From Chamaea fasciata (Eukaryota; Chordata; Aves; Passeriformes; Sylviidae): a stretch of DNA of 64,000 nucleotides. The stretch covers positions 31,208,914-31,272,913 of the forward strand of contig JARCOQ010000009.1 in assembly GCA_029207755.1 (NCBI GenBank). Direction: 5' to 3'. Position 1 is the stretch's first letter. Every line of letters begins with the position of its first letter. A program made the translations under genes and the position numbers. Below the pieces are notes generated by a model. That model did no database searches. It was not told the origin of the DNA and saw only the letters and a list, made by a program, of their open reading frames with translations. Of this stretch, positions 23,041 through 35,560 are shown in pieces.

Positions 23041-25332
23041 TATGGCCTCCTGGCATGTGAAACTAAACAACCTCCGAAATAGAGACACTTCAGGAAATTT
23101 TCAGTGCCATATGGATTTTCTCAAAAAAGTGAGCGTTCAGTGGCTGCAGGGAAATGAAATTCCCAAGTGAACATATTCTCCTGGCAAACCTCAGCAGCCG
23201 TGGAGCCACTGCTGTCCCTTTCTCAAATCCTCAAGACGGTTATCAGGGTGCCGTGCTCTTATGGGTGAACCATCTGATCAAAGCTCTCCTTGTCTGTCCT
23301 GTTCTTAAGCATCTTCATTTCTCATGTTGTATTTGATCCCACAACAGAGGCTCCGCTGTTACTTGCTGGGTGTTTGTCATGGTCTCCTGAAAAGCACCTG
23401 CCCCCAGATTCCTTCTCTGCCAGCTGACATGGAACTCCATCCAAGGGCTCATCGAAAGACAAGACAGTGACTCATTCTTCTCTGTCAGAAATAGCATCCA
23501 GAAAGCTCAACAGAGGAAGTCAACAATGAACACAAGGATTACAAAAAAATGCTCCCATTCTCCACGAGTTAATTTTAGAGTAAAATCCACATTTGTTCAT
23601 GGTTTAGAAAGATCTCCATCCTCATTATTAGAGAAGTTGTTGTTGTTGTTGTTGTCACTGTGACTATTTTTACACGACGCCTTCAATTTGCAAGGGGGTG
23701 TTTGTGACCAAATGGGAAGTCAGGTGTTCATGGCAATCAGGGGGCTGGGTCAAAATCCCTACACGGGGAGGGTGAATTTCTTTGCAAACACAAAGGATTT
23801 CTGGCAGGTTTGGTTTATTTGCTTTTCTTTTGGAGCAGATGGTGGTGAGAGTGACTTCATCATCCAATTCCTGTTGCCTGTTAGGACCTAAAAAATAGTT
23901 CATACATAGAGATACTGGGGGAAAAAAAAGAAGATTTCATTTCTGCAGCCTCTCCAATGTGAGAGTCGTGGTCAGGTCCCAGGGGGGTCCCACCACCCCA
24001 ATCTCACTGTAACTTACTCTTTTCCAAGTTTTTTGTCCTGGTTTTGATGTCATTTGACTTTGCTGGACACCATTTCTGCCTGTTTTGATCCACTGGTATT
24101 TTGTGTTGTGAAGACAGAAGTTTTGAATCTTCCCAAAGACAACTTATTACTTTGTAGGGACAAAAAAAGTCATCTTTCATCCTTTATTTTGACTGTCTTT
24201 GATTTATGAAATGGAGTATTCCAGGAAACAGCCCTGTGGAGGAAAATCTCCTGGGTTCCACGTACTGAACAGCAAAGCTATGTGCAAGTGAAGTGACGAT
24301 AGGGAATATAAATCATACACTCAAAACAGCCAAGGGTTTTGGTGGAGCCAGGAAGGCAACAGATCACCACTGGGCAAAGCTGATGGCCCTTGCAAAGGAA
24401 AGAAAACACTTCTTTCCTTCTTTTTAATGTGGATAAAAGTCTTAATGACAGTAATTGTCCAAAGATCCACAGCTGTTTGCAGGAGAGGGAAGTTCCCTGT
24501 TAAAAGTGCTGCTTTGACCAAGATAATGCACAGGGGGAAGGGGGCAGGATAGAAAATCAGCCTTTGCCATGTTGTATTCCAGAATGGGAACGTAAGGAAG
24601 AAATGACGATTGCCATAGTAAAGTTTCAAAGCTCAAAACAACACCAGATGTAATATGAGTTTGGCTCTACTAAAAATGAGATGCAGGTCTTTGGTGAAGT
24701 GTCTTAAGGGCTTATTGTCCCAAAAGATCCCTTTCCAGCTGAAATATTTCTTTACTCAGCCTAAAATTGAATTTAGGTTGAGAAGTTGTTGTAGTGTTTA
24801 TTGAACTACCAGAATACTTTCTCTCCCCAGTATAAACAAATGGCCCTAGACAAAGCTGGGTGTTGCTTGGCAAAGAAAATGCTCATATGTAACTTAGCAC
24901 TGTAAGAGTTTCTTGCTTCTCTTAAATAAACGAAAATATTTCCTCCTTCTCCCCAAGAATGTGTGGCTATTTAGAAACAGAGGCTTCTATAATGAATGGA
25001 TGTATGTTCACACTGCCTTTATTTTTCTTATTTCTATCGTGTTGTACTCAGCAGGGTGTTCACTTCCTAATATCATTCTGATTTAGAATTAATATAGTTC
25101 AGCTGCACTGAGTATAAATGTATAAATCACAAAATGAAGTGCTGTTCTCCCTTGAAAATAATAATTGGGTATAGATCTAATACTCCCACTTCACAATTAA
25201 ATTTCCCTCAAGGGGTCAAGAAGGTGACGTGACATCTTAGCCCACAGGTTGAGAGGAAAGATTTGGAATTTAAGATGTCAATTTTGCCTCTGAATGTGGA
25301 ACAATAGAGGATTTATTACTTATTATTTATAG
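23041..25332. other. Unannotated stretch with (GTT)n
   Basis: AT-rich DNA. A (GTT)n run at about 23636-23655 is the only regular structure, and no coding exon can be supported. Confidence 0.45.
23636..23655. repeat. (GTT)n microsatellite
   Basis: About seven GTT units. Confidence 0.9.
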
Positions 25333-26224
25333 GGCGTTGACAGCTTGGAGAGATGGGCAGAAAAGAACTGTCTGAAACTCAACAAGGGGAAAGCAGGTCC
25401 TGCACCTGGGCAGGAACAACCCCAGGAATCAGCCCAGGCTGTGGGGGACCTGCTGGAGCAGCTCTATGGGGAAGGACTTGAGGGACACGGAGCTGTCCCT
25501 GAGGCAGCAGAGTGTCCTGGGGTTCCTGGGGGACACGGAGCTGTCCCTGAGGCAGCAGAGTGTCCTGGGGTTCCTGGGGGACACGGAGCTGTCCCTGAGG
25601 CAGCAGAGTGTCCTGGGGCCAAGGAGGTCAAAGGGATCCCGGGGGCAGCAGGAAGAGCCTTGGCAGCAGGGCAGGGAGGGATGGATGGTGGCCCCGTGGG
25701 CAGCCCTGGAGGCACCTCTGGAGTGCCGTGTCCAGCTCTGGATCCTCAGCACAGCAGGGCCAGGGAGCTCCTGGAGCGGGGCCAGCGGAGGCTGCGCAGC
25801 TGAGGAAGGGCCTGGAGCACGTGGGAAATGGCCAGGAAAGGCTGAGGGAGCCGGGGCTGTTCAGCCTGGAGAGGAGCCCCAGCTGAGAGGGGCCCCGAGC
25901 CCTGGGTGTCCCTGTGTGCAGGGAGGGCTCCCAGCAGGGCCCAGGCTCTGCTGCGGGGGCCCAGCAATGGCCCCAGAGCCACGGGCAGGGCCTGAGCCCA
26001 GCAATTCCCCCTGCACAGGAGGCACAACTTCTTCCCTGGGCAGTGCCCGGCCCTGAACACATTGTCCACACGGCCTGGGGGGCTCCTCCCTGGGGCTGTG
26101 GCAGAGCTGTGTGCGCACAATGCTGTGCCCTGGGCTCTGGGATGGCCCTGCTGGAGCACGGAGGTGGCACCACGTGCCCACCCAGCTCCCTGCAGCCTCA
26201 GCCATCCCGGGATTCTGTGATAAC
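25333..26224 (+). mobile_element. Long CR1 LINE copy: ORF2 C-terminus plus 3' region
   Basis: The longest CR1 in the window, about 890 bases. The 5' end encodes the ORF2 C-terminus (LERWAEKNCLKLNKGK), after which the frame shifts relative to the CR1 consensus near the LHLGRNN segment. The rest is 3' region ending CATCCCGGGATTCTGTGA. The part from about 25700 to 26220 is almost identical, in reverse orientation, to 63067-63600, which suggests a relatively young subfamily. A 48-bp segment is triplicated inside it. The open frames of 100-196 aa across it are by-products of GC-rich sequence. Confidence 0.93.
25483..25618 (+). repeat. 48-bp internal tandem triplication in CR1
   Basis: Units start at 25483, 25531 and 25579 (third partial), each beginning GGACACGGAGCTGTCCCTGA. 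The homologous CR1 at 63.7 kb has a single copy, so the expansion is private to this copy or its immediate source. Confidence 0.95.
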
Positions 26225-26818
26225 TCAGTACAACGCGAAGAAAATCTCAGTATTTGTTAATTAATGAGCTGCTGTCTCATTACACAAAGATTGGTACCAA
26301 CCTGGTGCTTGCGATCTATTACAATTATCATCGAGAATGCAAAACGGTCCCAGTGATTCCCACTTGGAGCCCATTGAATACCATTTGTTATTATTGTTAA
26401 TCTGCTGCCAGACAGGACAGAGCAGCCCAGGAATGGGCAGCATCATCAGTATTCCTGTGCTGTGGGCTGGTTTTGCTGTTCTGTGTTTGATGTTGGCCTG
26501 CTCATGTCATGGCCATTGTAGTCCCTACCTTAGATAAATTCCCTTTGTTTGAGCGGCTTTTTCAGGGCATTACAGTGATCACTGTTGAGCCCCAGGCTGA
26601 CTTTACTCCAAGGTTACTCTTAGGTTTAGCTGGGGCAAATACTCAGGAGTGGTTTTGCATAGGTACTAGGGACTGCCAGCCTTCCCATCACTATCCCTTA
26701 GGAATCCCTGCATTCCCTTAGGGAATCCATTGCTTGGTTTCTGCTTTTCAGCCTTGGTTCACCTTGTGGTCAGGGCATGGTCTACTCAATGGTTTGCTCC
26801 TTACTCTCCCTGGTTTGT

Positions 26819-26820
<2 letters not shown>
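26225..26820. other. Unannotated non-coding stretch
   Basis: Nothing is recognisable between the CR1 end and the T-rich block. Confidence 0.45.
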
Positions 26821-26860
<40 letters not shown>

Positions 26861-26950
26861 TTTGTTTGTTTGTTTGTTTTATTTTATTTTTTTTTTCTGT
26901 TTTGTTTTTTGGTGTTTTTTGGGGGGTTTTTTGGGTTTGTTTTTTTTTTA
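26821..26950. repeat. T-rich low-complexity block with G runs
   Basis: 39 consecutive T, then (GTTT)n, then T runs broken by GGTG, GGGGGG and GGG. The Phe-rich and Lys-rich frames over it are artefacts. Confidence 0.95.
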
Positions 26951-29285
26951 ATTTGGAGATAAAGGAGGTGGGACAGGAGGAATCCAGAACCAGACAGACT
27001 GTGAGCATTGCTTCTTTTATTGTTGGATACCATCTGATCCAGCCTGGCTCAGTAGAGGGGAATGAAGTGTGGAGTTAACTCTAGGGGTAAATCTGGGTCT
27101 CCTACCAGCAGCCAAAGCTCTCTGTGACAAAACACCTGGACTCAGTGCTGGAAAAAGAGGTGTGGGATCCTTGATTTCCCCTCAGTCAAATACATGGCTG
27201 CTTCCAGATGCTGGCACACCTGAGGCAGGAGTTCAGTGTCTGTAGATGCTTTTGCCCAGTGGATGTGAATCCCAAGAGGTTGAAGTGCACCAGCAGTGAA
27301 GTAGGTGAGAACTGCACGCCTTGAAGGATAGGGGATATCTGTCTGTGGAAAAACATGGAAGTAGGAAAGCTAACTTCCAGCTGAGGGTGAAGTTTGGAAA
27401 TTCTGAATGGCTGGGGAAATCTGCTAATTGCAGATCATATTGGGGAGATCATCCAAGAGGAAGTGGATCATCCAAGTACATGAGGAGGAAACAGCACAAA
27501 AGAAAAGGAAGAGGTCCCAAGGAGGTTCTCCAGAGGCAGGTGGAGGAACAGGGAGTGGTAGGAACTGAGGTAGGCACAGAGGGAATAAAGGCAGGAGCTG
27601 GGAAGCTGGGAGATGGCAAGGAAGGATGAACACAGATGCATTGTTGAATTTCAGATCTAGCTGAAGGTTTAGTGAAGACATGCAAAGAATGGAGAATGAG
27701 GAGCTGACAAGATGGGGAAGTACCTGGAGAGTTGGGAAGAAAGGGGAGAATAGGGATAAGAAGTGATTAAGCTTAAAGCAAGGAAGCTATTTTGATCAAG
27801 ACAAATTACACAGGCATAATTAACATTTAACCGGGAGAGAGAAAAGGCATTTTGAGATATGGACCATGTTTTTAGTTATATTTTCACAACAAAATATAAA
27901 TATTAGTCAAAAGAATATATTACAGAAGTGTTCTCTGTGTATCCACTTGGATTTGGCAATTACAGCCGAAGAGTGCAGGAGAGGTTTCAAGAGGGCTCTG
28001 TAGTGGTTCTGTGAGTAGAAGTGGCTTCATATGTCTGATGATATGAGAGAGAGCAAAAATAAAGGCACAGGGATGATGGAAAGTGTCAGGGGAGCACAGG
28101 TTTCTTCCTAGTTTTTGTCCCTCTAGAAAGAGCCTGGCAAAGATAATTCTGAACAGTTACTCTGTTGGCACAACCTGTGTAAGGGTTGCAGGTATGGAGG
28201 TTTCAGGTAGAAAACTGCCAAAGTATGAGGAGAACCCATCTTCCTCTTATTCCAGCAGATACATGGAGACCTGGATACCTGGAGACAGACTAACTCTTGC
28301 TTGATTCAACCAAATACCAATGGGGCTTGGTGCTGTGCTTTTCTCTGGAAGCGTTTCATCCAGCTCTGGAATATTCCAGTATAAAAATCAGAAATGTGGG
28401 AGATGGAAAAGGGATAAGGGGGTTATCTGCAAAAGATTTTAAACTGGAATGTTAATGACTTCAGTCTTTTCTGTACAATTCTCAAAGCCCCCTCAGGTCT
28501 GTCTAAAGTATTTTATCATATTTCCTATAAGAGCGGAATCAACATAAATATGAATTTGGGGAATACTTAAAGGTGTTTTTAATCCACCTTTGTTCTTTTC
28601 AATATGCTTTAAGCGTGTTTCTATTAGCTTTCCCAATACTGCTCAGTGTTCCTACTTCTGCGAACTGCTTGACCCTTGCTCAAAGTCTATCACATAATGA
28701 CATATTAACATAGAAATGACTCCAGGAGGCGAAGGTGAAGGCACTGAGTGCTTCCAATCTTCCTTCCTCAGCTGGATAAGAAATGTGAAGGAAAATATGT
28801 TAAATACACATTGTACATTTTCCCTTCTGTCCCATGTTTATCCAATCAAGAATTTTCCAACAGTGGATAAGTACAAGCTATGAGGAGCATTTTAATAAGC
28901 AAAACCTGTCAGCTTTAGGAAAGAGGCAGGGAAGCTGGAAATTCAGGGCTGTGGGATTTGCCACTGGCACTGTGGAGAAGCCGGGATCCTTCCTGCATCC
29001 TTCCTGCTCCTGACTCCAGGCAATCCACTCCAGCCACAGGTCCAATAAGCTCCTTGGCACTGGAAGGGTAATTATTGGATCCCTGCTCACCTTTGTACAA
29101 GACTCAGTGTTGGGAAAAAACAGCAGCACTGCTATGGTGTTGGACTGATGGCAAAGTCTCCATTGGAATTTAGTCCCTAAGCACCTCAGCAGAAGCTCAG
29201 AACTGTACAGCTGTGGACTCCTGGTCATGTTTTAAGACACTCTTCCTAAATATTCCCATTCACTCAGAGAATCAAAAGGAAAAAA
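26951..29285. other. Unannotated non-coding stretch
   Basis: No repeat family or exon is recognisable. The plus frame at 27321-27629 is rich in Lys and Gly without a domain. Confidence 0.45.
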
Positions 29286-29470
29286 TGGAATCATAGGATT
29301 GTTAAGGTCAGAAAAGATCTGTAAGGTCTTCAGATCCAACCAACAACCACCATGTTCACCACTAACCCATGTTCTCAAGTGCCACATCCACAGGTTCCCT
29401 GGACACTTCCAGAGATAGGGAGTTCATCCCTGCCCCGGGTAGCCTGTTCCTGTGATCGAAAGGCCCCACC
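29286..29470 (-). mobile_element. Old CR1 LINE fragment
   Basis: Minus-strand CR1 of the older type. The plus strand reads AATCATAGGATTGTTAAGGT, then CACCACTAACCCATGTTCTC, then AAGTGCCACATCCACAGGTT, ending in GTAGCCTGTTCC. It is clearly diverged. Confidence 0.83.
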
Positions 29471-29609
29471 TTTGATCCAAAAGAGCAGCCTCAGAGCTGT
29501 GCCAGTTGGTGCTTTTTTGAAAAGCTGATGAAAGTGCATTGAAACTCACTTTTATCCAGAACTTAGGAAAAGAGGGTTTGGAGCACAGTGGGAAATTTGT
29601 CTCTCCTGC

Positions 29610-29786
29610 AGGTTCTCCTCTGAGGCTGTAGATGATCCATCCCTGGAAGTGTCCAAGGCCAGGTTGAAGGGGACTTGGAGCAACCGGGGCTGGTGGAAAG
29701 TGTCCCTGCCCATGGCAGGGGGTGGCACTGGGTGGTCCCTTCCAACCCAAACCATCATGGGATTCCATGATTCCCTGGCAGTTGTA
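29610..29786 (+). mobile_element. CR1 LINE 3' end
   Basis: Sense CR1 tail: ATCCCTGGAAGTGTCCAAGG, GTGTCCCTGCCCATGGCAGG and a GGTCCCTTCCAACCCAAACC end with GGGATTCCATGATTCC. The 5' part is more degraded. Confidence 0.92.
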
Positions 29787-29889
29787 TCTGATGGGCTGTT
29801 TGCAGGTGCTGTGTGGTATTTGAGTTGGACAGCAGAGCACTTCTTTCCCATCTCCTTTAACTTGGAAGCTCTGAGTGATAATTTAAGAC

Positions 29890-30058
29890 TTCTCTGTCTC
29901 CAGAGGGGGAAAGAGTCTGGGAGAGGAGGAAGAACTGGACAATTCTCTCAGGGATGCACAGGGTGGGATTGCTGGGGTGTCTGTGCAGGGCCAGGGGCTG
30001 GACTGAATGATCCCTGAGGGTGCCTTCCAGCTCAGGATATTCTGTGATTCCATGAACT
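29890..30058 (+). mobile_element. CR1 LINE 3' end of a distinct subfamily
   Basis: The tail is of the TTCCAGCTCAGGATATTCTG type, preceded by GGTGGGATTGCTGGGGTGTC and GGCCAGGGGCTGGACTGAAT. This subfamily differs from the neighbouring copies. Three CR1 pieces of three types thus lie within 800 bases. The 5' limit is approximate. Confidence 0.85.
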
Positions 30059-30510
30059 GAAGCAGGTGTGGAGAAAGTCTAAAAGAGCTCAGTTCAAGTG
30101 AGAGAAAGGATTTCCCTGCCAAGTGATATCCACAGCCCTCGAGCAGAATCACCAAGGAATCAGGAGGGAAACTACTCCTCTGAACCAGGGAAAGTCTTCA
30201 CTTTGCAGTGAAAGACAACAGAATGACCTCAGTTTCCTGTCTCTGTCTTCCACAGTGATTCAAACCCTCCCATTCAGAGTAACAGTGCTCAGCATTCCTC
30301 AGAGACCTTCTGAGGACACCAGGAAAGCAAAGGGGAGGGATTTGTGGTTGTGAGGTTGTTACTGACAACAATAACTGCGGGATCGTGATGTTATTCAGGG
30401 TGAACACACTCGGTGTCAGGAGTGGGTGGTCTGGGAACCAACACACAGCCAGGGATTGGTGCTCTTGGTTCATCTTCTCTGATACTTTGGGTGCAGATAG
30501 CAATGATACA

Positions 30511-30537
30511 ATGATAGATATGATAGATATGATAGAT
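30511..30537. repeat. 9-bp tandem repeat, three units
   Basis: ATGATAGAT repeated three times without interruption. Confidence 0.92.
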
Positions 30538-30935
30538 AGGATAGCAATGAGAAATTCCTTTTTTTTTTCCTCCAAAAGGATTACTTGGGAAGACAAAAAT
30601 TCCGTTCTCTTAGCAGTAGGATTTAGGACCTGGGGAACTGTACAGATTTCCTTCTCTAATCTGTGGGAATTAGCCCTGACTGACAGGGAGCCAGCATGCA
30701 GTGGACTTACAGTCCTCAGCTAACTTGCAGCTCTGCAGAATTACGGGAATAAAGCGCTTCTTGTCCAAAGTGGAATTCCTATGAGGATCCAACCAGAAGG
30801 GTCAATGCCGGAACGGAGGCTGCCATTGTGTCCTGGGGGAGAATCCATGCAGGTTGGAGAGCAAAAAGTACTTTTTGGGGGGTAAATTTTCAGTGTGTGG
30901 TAACTCCTGATGGGGGCTGTCGGGTGTGAAAAGAA

Positions 30936-30980
30936 TAATAATATAAACTATAATAATATAAACCATAATAATATAAACCA
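30936..30980. repeat. 15-bp tandem repeat, three units
   Basis: TAATAATATAAACYA in three consecutive copies, differing at one position in the first. Confidence 0.93.
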
Positions 30981-33705
30981 TAGGAGTTCTGCTAAAAGGA
31001 AATTCAGTGGATTGTTGTACTGTGTAGGACTGGATGTGTCGTGCTGCGGTGCTTTAAAGCAGCATCTCCGAAGAGAGCCTTCTACCTTTCCAAAAATTTA
31101 ATTGTGAGCAATAAACCATTTAAAAATTGCCATTTGAAGACTAAAATTCCAGGTAGCGAAAAGCAGATAATCAACTGAATGCCTTGAATGTGCTGTTGGA
31201 AAGGGAGCAGAGTGTGGGAGAAGGTACCAGAGAGAGAAACAAAAATATTGAAATGCCCTGGTGAAGTGTTTGGTTTATTGCTGGAGCAGTTAGGGAAATC
31301 TCCCAGACAGGATTACGGCTCTTCCAAAATTATTGGATGAGGAGATATCAAATCTCTCATAAGAATATTTGGATTTAAAATACCCCTTTGCTCCAAAGAG
31401 CATTTCATTTTGTGTGGTGCCTTTCTCTGCCCTTTTATTGCTGAAGGATGAGCAAATAATTGAAGTGGGGTTTGTGTATTTCCCCTGCTGCCTCTGCCAG
31501 CTCACCTGGGGAGAAGGAGGCGGGATCCAGCTCCAAACGAGCTGGGTTCAAGCAGGGCAGGAATAAAATGTTATTTATCTGCAGCTCAGCCAGTGACGTC
31601 CTCGTTGATGTAGTAGAGAGCAAAGCCAGGCCATGGCCCTGGAGCTGCTGGGTTTCTGTCTTGCTGAGCACTTCTTCACAGAAGAAAACTCTTTTTAAGG
31701 CTGAAATTCTTTCATCTACTTGTGGACAGTACCTGCAGGACAGAGGCACCTGAGCTGTCTCTGTAGGACCAGGCCGTGGCATTTGGATGTGGCACTGGGG
31801 TGGCACTGCCCTGTTACCCAGGGCAGCTCTCACAGCCTCTGCATCCAGAGGGAGAAAGGACAGGGGAAACCACAATTCCTGTTTTGTGTGACTGACTCCA
31901 GTCATTTCTTGTGCTTGAAGTGCTTGTTTAGGGTTCCAAACATGGGTGGGTTTAAAATGGTGGAAAGGGTGTGGGAGCTGCTCAAGTTTTATAGCACCAA
32001 GTAAAATGTCGCCATTTACCGGACACTTTTTAATACATATGAATGTATCCATCTATATATATATAAATGTGTGGGGGTTTTGTATTTGTAATGTGTGTGT
32101 ATATGCTATATGTGCTTTGTTCCTCTGCTCCCTTCCAAACACAAAGTGAGTTTTTTACAACCCTGCTGCATCATTTGGGGGTCCCTGGAGCCTCTCCCAG
32201 TGGCCCTCACGGGGACATGCTGGCCCTACAAGAACCGGGCAGCCTCAGCATTCCCACCAGGCTTCCCTGGGCACCCTGCTCGGCTCCAGAGCCTGTGGCC
32301 TGAGCCACGCCCTGCTCTGTAAACATGACACATGGCACACAGAGTGACCCCGGGCAGGAGGAGCGCCGGGTGACATCCTCGCCCTCGGGGCTGCTGAGAG
32401 CTCCGTGCCCACCCGCCCAGAGTGGGGCTTTAGGGATAGAGTTTTATCCTCTTTTCCTTCAGGAGTTAAGCAGAGCTTGCATTTTCTGTGTCCAGCGTGG
32501 CAGCAGAAGGGGGATTCTGTCCCAGGACTTTCCCTGCATTCTTTATGGATCAGCCTAGTGAGGATTTATCCCTTAATCTGGCTTTGCAGCCCTGTATAAC
32601 CTGTTTGCTGGCAGGGATTTAGCAGCCAGGTGAGGAGTGGCTCTCCCAAAACTGTTGCTGCCCCGATGCTTGAAGTGTTTTCCTGTTGAACAGAAGTGCT
32701 ACGGGCTGGTTTCCTTCTGGTCCTGAGGGGCTGGAGCTTGGATTCATTTCCCATGTGGAGGATGAGGGGCACCTCCATCCCTGCTCCACCTGAGTGAGTG
32801 TAGAAAGCTGGAGTAGTAATTCTGTGGAGGGCTTGGGATGTGGGAGTGAGGCCAGGGGAGGTAAAGTATGAGGAAGCCTATTTACACATCTTAGCCTCTG
32901 GATTTCACCTGGCTTAAGGTGTGAAATGTGGTTCTCAGCCTCGGTGGCACCAAGTTCTGCACGTGCACAGAGTCAGAGCTGGGAAACGAGGAGGCAAAAC
33001 TGCAGCAGCACCTGTGGTCTGCCAGCAGCACAGAGCTTCCCTGAGAGAGGAGGGAGCAGTTCCGGTCTGGGCTCTGGTTTAGGCATTGAAAATCCCATGT
33101 ATTTCCCTGAAATCTTGTGTTAGCTCAGGGCTGCTAGGCTGGCTGCACTCTGCAAAGTTGCACTGAGGGCTTTTCCTCCTGCTCTGCCCCAAAGCGCCCC
33201 AGCTGGGAGAGAGTCTTGTTCCTGGGAGCACCTTGTCCAAATCCCAGTGTGTGCAAATCCCACCCCACCCCCTGTGCTCGGAGTCCTTCCCCTGCACGTT
33301 TTGTGCAGGTATTTTCAGGACACGCCCCAAAAGTGCTCCTGGCACATCCAGCATCATTTGCAAGGCAGGACAGGGCAGGATTGGACCCAAAGTGTTGTGT
33401 TTGCAGTGAGAATTCCAGGTTACACCATAATCAGCTGCCCTGTGCTTTAGATGAGAAGTTACTGTGCAGGTTTCATCCACTTAAACCTCCTGGTTCTTTA
33501 AATAGGTGTCCTTGGCCAGCTTTTCTCACTCCGTTAATCCCAGCACAGATGAACTGGCATGAATAGAAATGTTTATGGCAGCTGCATATGGAATATATCT
33601 GATTGTTGCACATAGGCAGAGCTCTGGGCTTGTCATTTGATGCTTTATAAAGAGTCTTGGATAATCTTTCTGAAAGGAGTTGTGTAAATGCAGATATAAT
33701 TAGCT

Positions 33706-33782
33706 TTTTTTCTTTTTTTTTTCCCCTTTTTTTTTTGGTGGGTTTTTTTGTTTTTTGGTTTTTTTTTTTTTTTTTTTTTTTT
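33706..33782. repeat. T-rich low-complexity block
   Basis: T runs broken by CCCC, GGTGGG and GG, ending in about 22 T. Confidence 0.93.
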
Positions 33783-34849
33783 GGAAATAGATATCTCTTA
33801 ATAAAGCACTGGAGCACAGAATAGCCATTTCCTGTGATTTTCATTCACATAATATTTATAGTGCTGCAGAACAAATGAGCCCATTGGAAAGGCGGAGGAA
33901 TGAATGCCATGGATGAACTTGCCTTGAGAGGAGTTTGTGATCAAATTATGAATCTAACAAACTACAGTAAACCAATTACTGCTCCTCCCGGATTTGTGAG
34001 CATGCAGGCACAGTGGTTTGGTGTAATCCCTCCCTGTGAACAGATGGGCAGACTGTAGAGCTCTGCCCAGACTTCCAGAGAGCTTGGGATCGTCTTTCCT
34101 TACCCCCTTTGCCTCTCAATGACAAAAATACTCAAAAAAGGATGCACAGAATCAGTGGGGTTGTTTCTGATGTACCTCTGTGGAAACTGTCTTTAAATTT
34201 TTACCATCTTCTCCTCCCCAGAAGGTCTTTTTCACATGCCCAGGGGCACATTGTGATGTAGGGCTGCTCTTAAGAGGTGGTCAGCATTTTTCTGTGAGCT
34301 CTTGTTTGCGGGAATTACAGAACACCCCAACCTTCTCCTCCTCCAAGGTTAAACCAACTGAATGACAGGAAATAAACCAGGAATGATTATCAGTTCTCCC
34401 TGAAATCAGTTTGATCAAAGTCACTGAGTTGCCGTCTGCATCTTTGGCTTTCTAGAACTGCGAGCTTTCTGCTTTTCAGGAAGAAGATAAAAATGTTGCA
34501 TCAGGTGGGAGATGAAAAGATTCTGTAGTTATCTACTGGAATTCCAAGAGCTTCCCTGTGCTCCTTGTGTTGCTCCTTACACAAATCAGACACTTATACA
34601 GCAGAAAGCTGCCAGTACTGTCCCTTGCATCAACTAAACTACACAAAATATTGAAATCATTAAGATTTTGAACTTTATTGCACAGCTGTAGTCTTGCTTT
34701 TAACTGGAAATATGTGCTGGTATCTTCTAGGCTCAATCCAATATTTGTTTTCTAAGCAGTAACTACAACTTCTCAAAATCTATTTAGCAACTACTCAGTA
34801 AGGAAAGAAATTGCTGTAAAATGTAATGAAATAAATTTATTGGTCCCAC

Positions 34850-34965
34850 CAGGGCTGAGCAGGGCCAGGTTTGGGTTCAGACCAGGCTCTCCAGGGCTTT
34901 GTCCAGAAAAAAATGTGAGGATGGAGACTCCAAAGCCCCTGCTGCACCTCTTACCTGTCCTTGAA
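34850..34965 (-). mobile_element. Weak CR1-like fragment
   Basis: The plus strand reads CCAGGCTCTCCAGGGCTTTG and GGATGGAGACTCCAAAGCCC, resembling an old CR1 type on the minus strand. Similarity is low and the call is tentative; the following 45 bases are unrecognised. Confidence 0.45.
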
Positions 34966-35009
34966 AGAAAATGTTATACCTTATTATCCTTATTGATTGC
35001 TTCAGCTTA

Positions 35010-35190
35010 TGAATCATGGAATATCCTGAGCTGGGAGGGACCCACAGGGATCATCCAGTCCAGCTCCTGGCTTTTCCCAGGACATCCCAACAATCCCTCC
35101 TTGTGTATCCCTGGCATCCCTGGAGCTCTGGCAGCCTTGGGGTTGTACCCATTCCCTGGGGAGCCTGGGCAGTGCCCCAGCACTTTTTTC
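35010..35190 (-). mobile_element. CR1 LINE 3' end
   Basis: Minus-strand tail of the type AATATCCTGAGCTGGGAGGG (plus-strand reading) with CAGGGATCATCCAGTCCAGC. This is the same tail family as 29890-30058. It joins directly to an ORF2-derived piece at 35190-35560, so the element has lost its middle. Confidence 0.85.
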
Positions 35191-35560
35191 CCTAAAGGAA
35201 AAGCTCTCCTGCCATGTCTCCTCCTTCCACATCTGAGCCCTGTCATTCAACCAGTTTTTGAGTTCACCCATTTTTCACTTGTCCATCCCATCAGACCACA
35301 CTGTCCTCACTTGGATATAAAAATATCACGGGAGACAGTGCTGGAAGTCTGGGAAAGTCAAGGGAAATTATAACTGCTGTGTCCTCATCCATGTTCCATC
35401 CCTTTATTATTCCTGTCACTGTATCCTAGACAGGTTGGTCAGGCATGATTTAGCTTTGGTAAATCCAGACTGACTGATCCCAGTCACCTTCTTCTCCTCT
35501 GCATGCCCAGAGATGTGTTTTGGGACGACAAGCTCCATAATTGCCAAAGATCTCAATGTC
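35190..35560 (-). pseudogene. CR1 ORF2 reverse-transcriptase fragment
   Basis: The minus strand from about 35544 to 35417 has an open frame reading ...KKVTGISQSGFTKAKSCLTN, matching the avian CR1 reverse-transcriptase segment around GFTKGKSCLTNL. A stop follows soon after. Further along (about 35280-35220) a second piece reads KNWLNDRAQMW, like the ORF2 NWL.RTQ segment, and catalytic-core regions are missing. It is a dead, internally deleted LINE and the only clear protein homology in the middle of the window. Confidence 0.8.

Larger units (their letters stand above)
30059..34849. other. Unannotated non-coding stretch with minor tandem repeats
   Basis: About 4.8 kb with no recognisable CR1, LTR or exon. 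It holds two small tandem repeats (30511-30537 and 30936-30980), an AT/GT-rich patch near 32050-32110 and a T-rich block at 33706-33782. Confidence 0.45.

Noticed and set aside
27321..27629. Lys/Gly-rich 102-aa frame as a gene
   Set aside because: Low-complexity purine-rich DNA with antisense frames over the same bases and no recognisable family.
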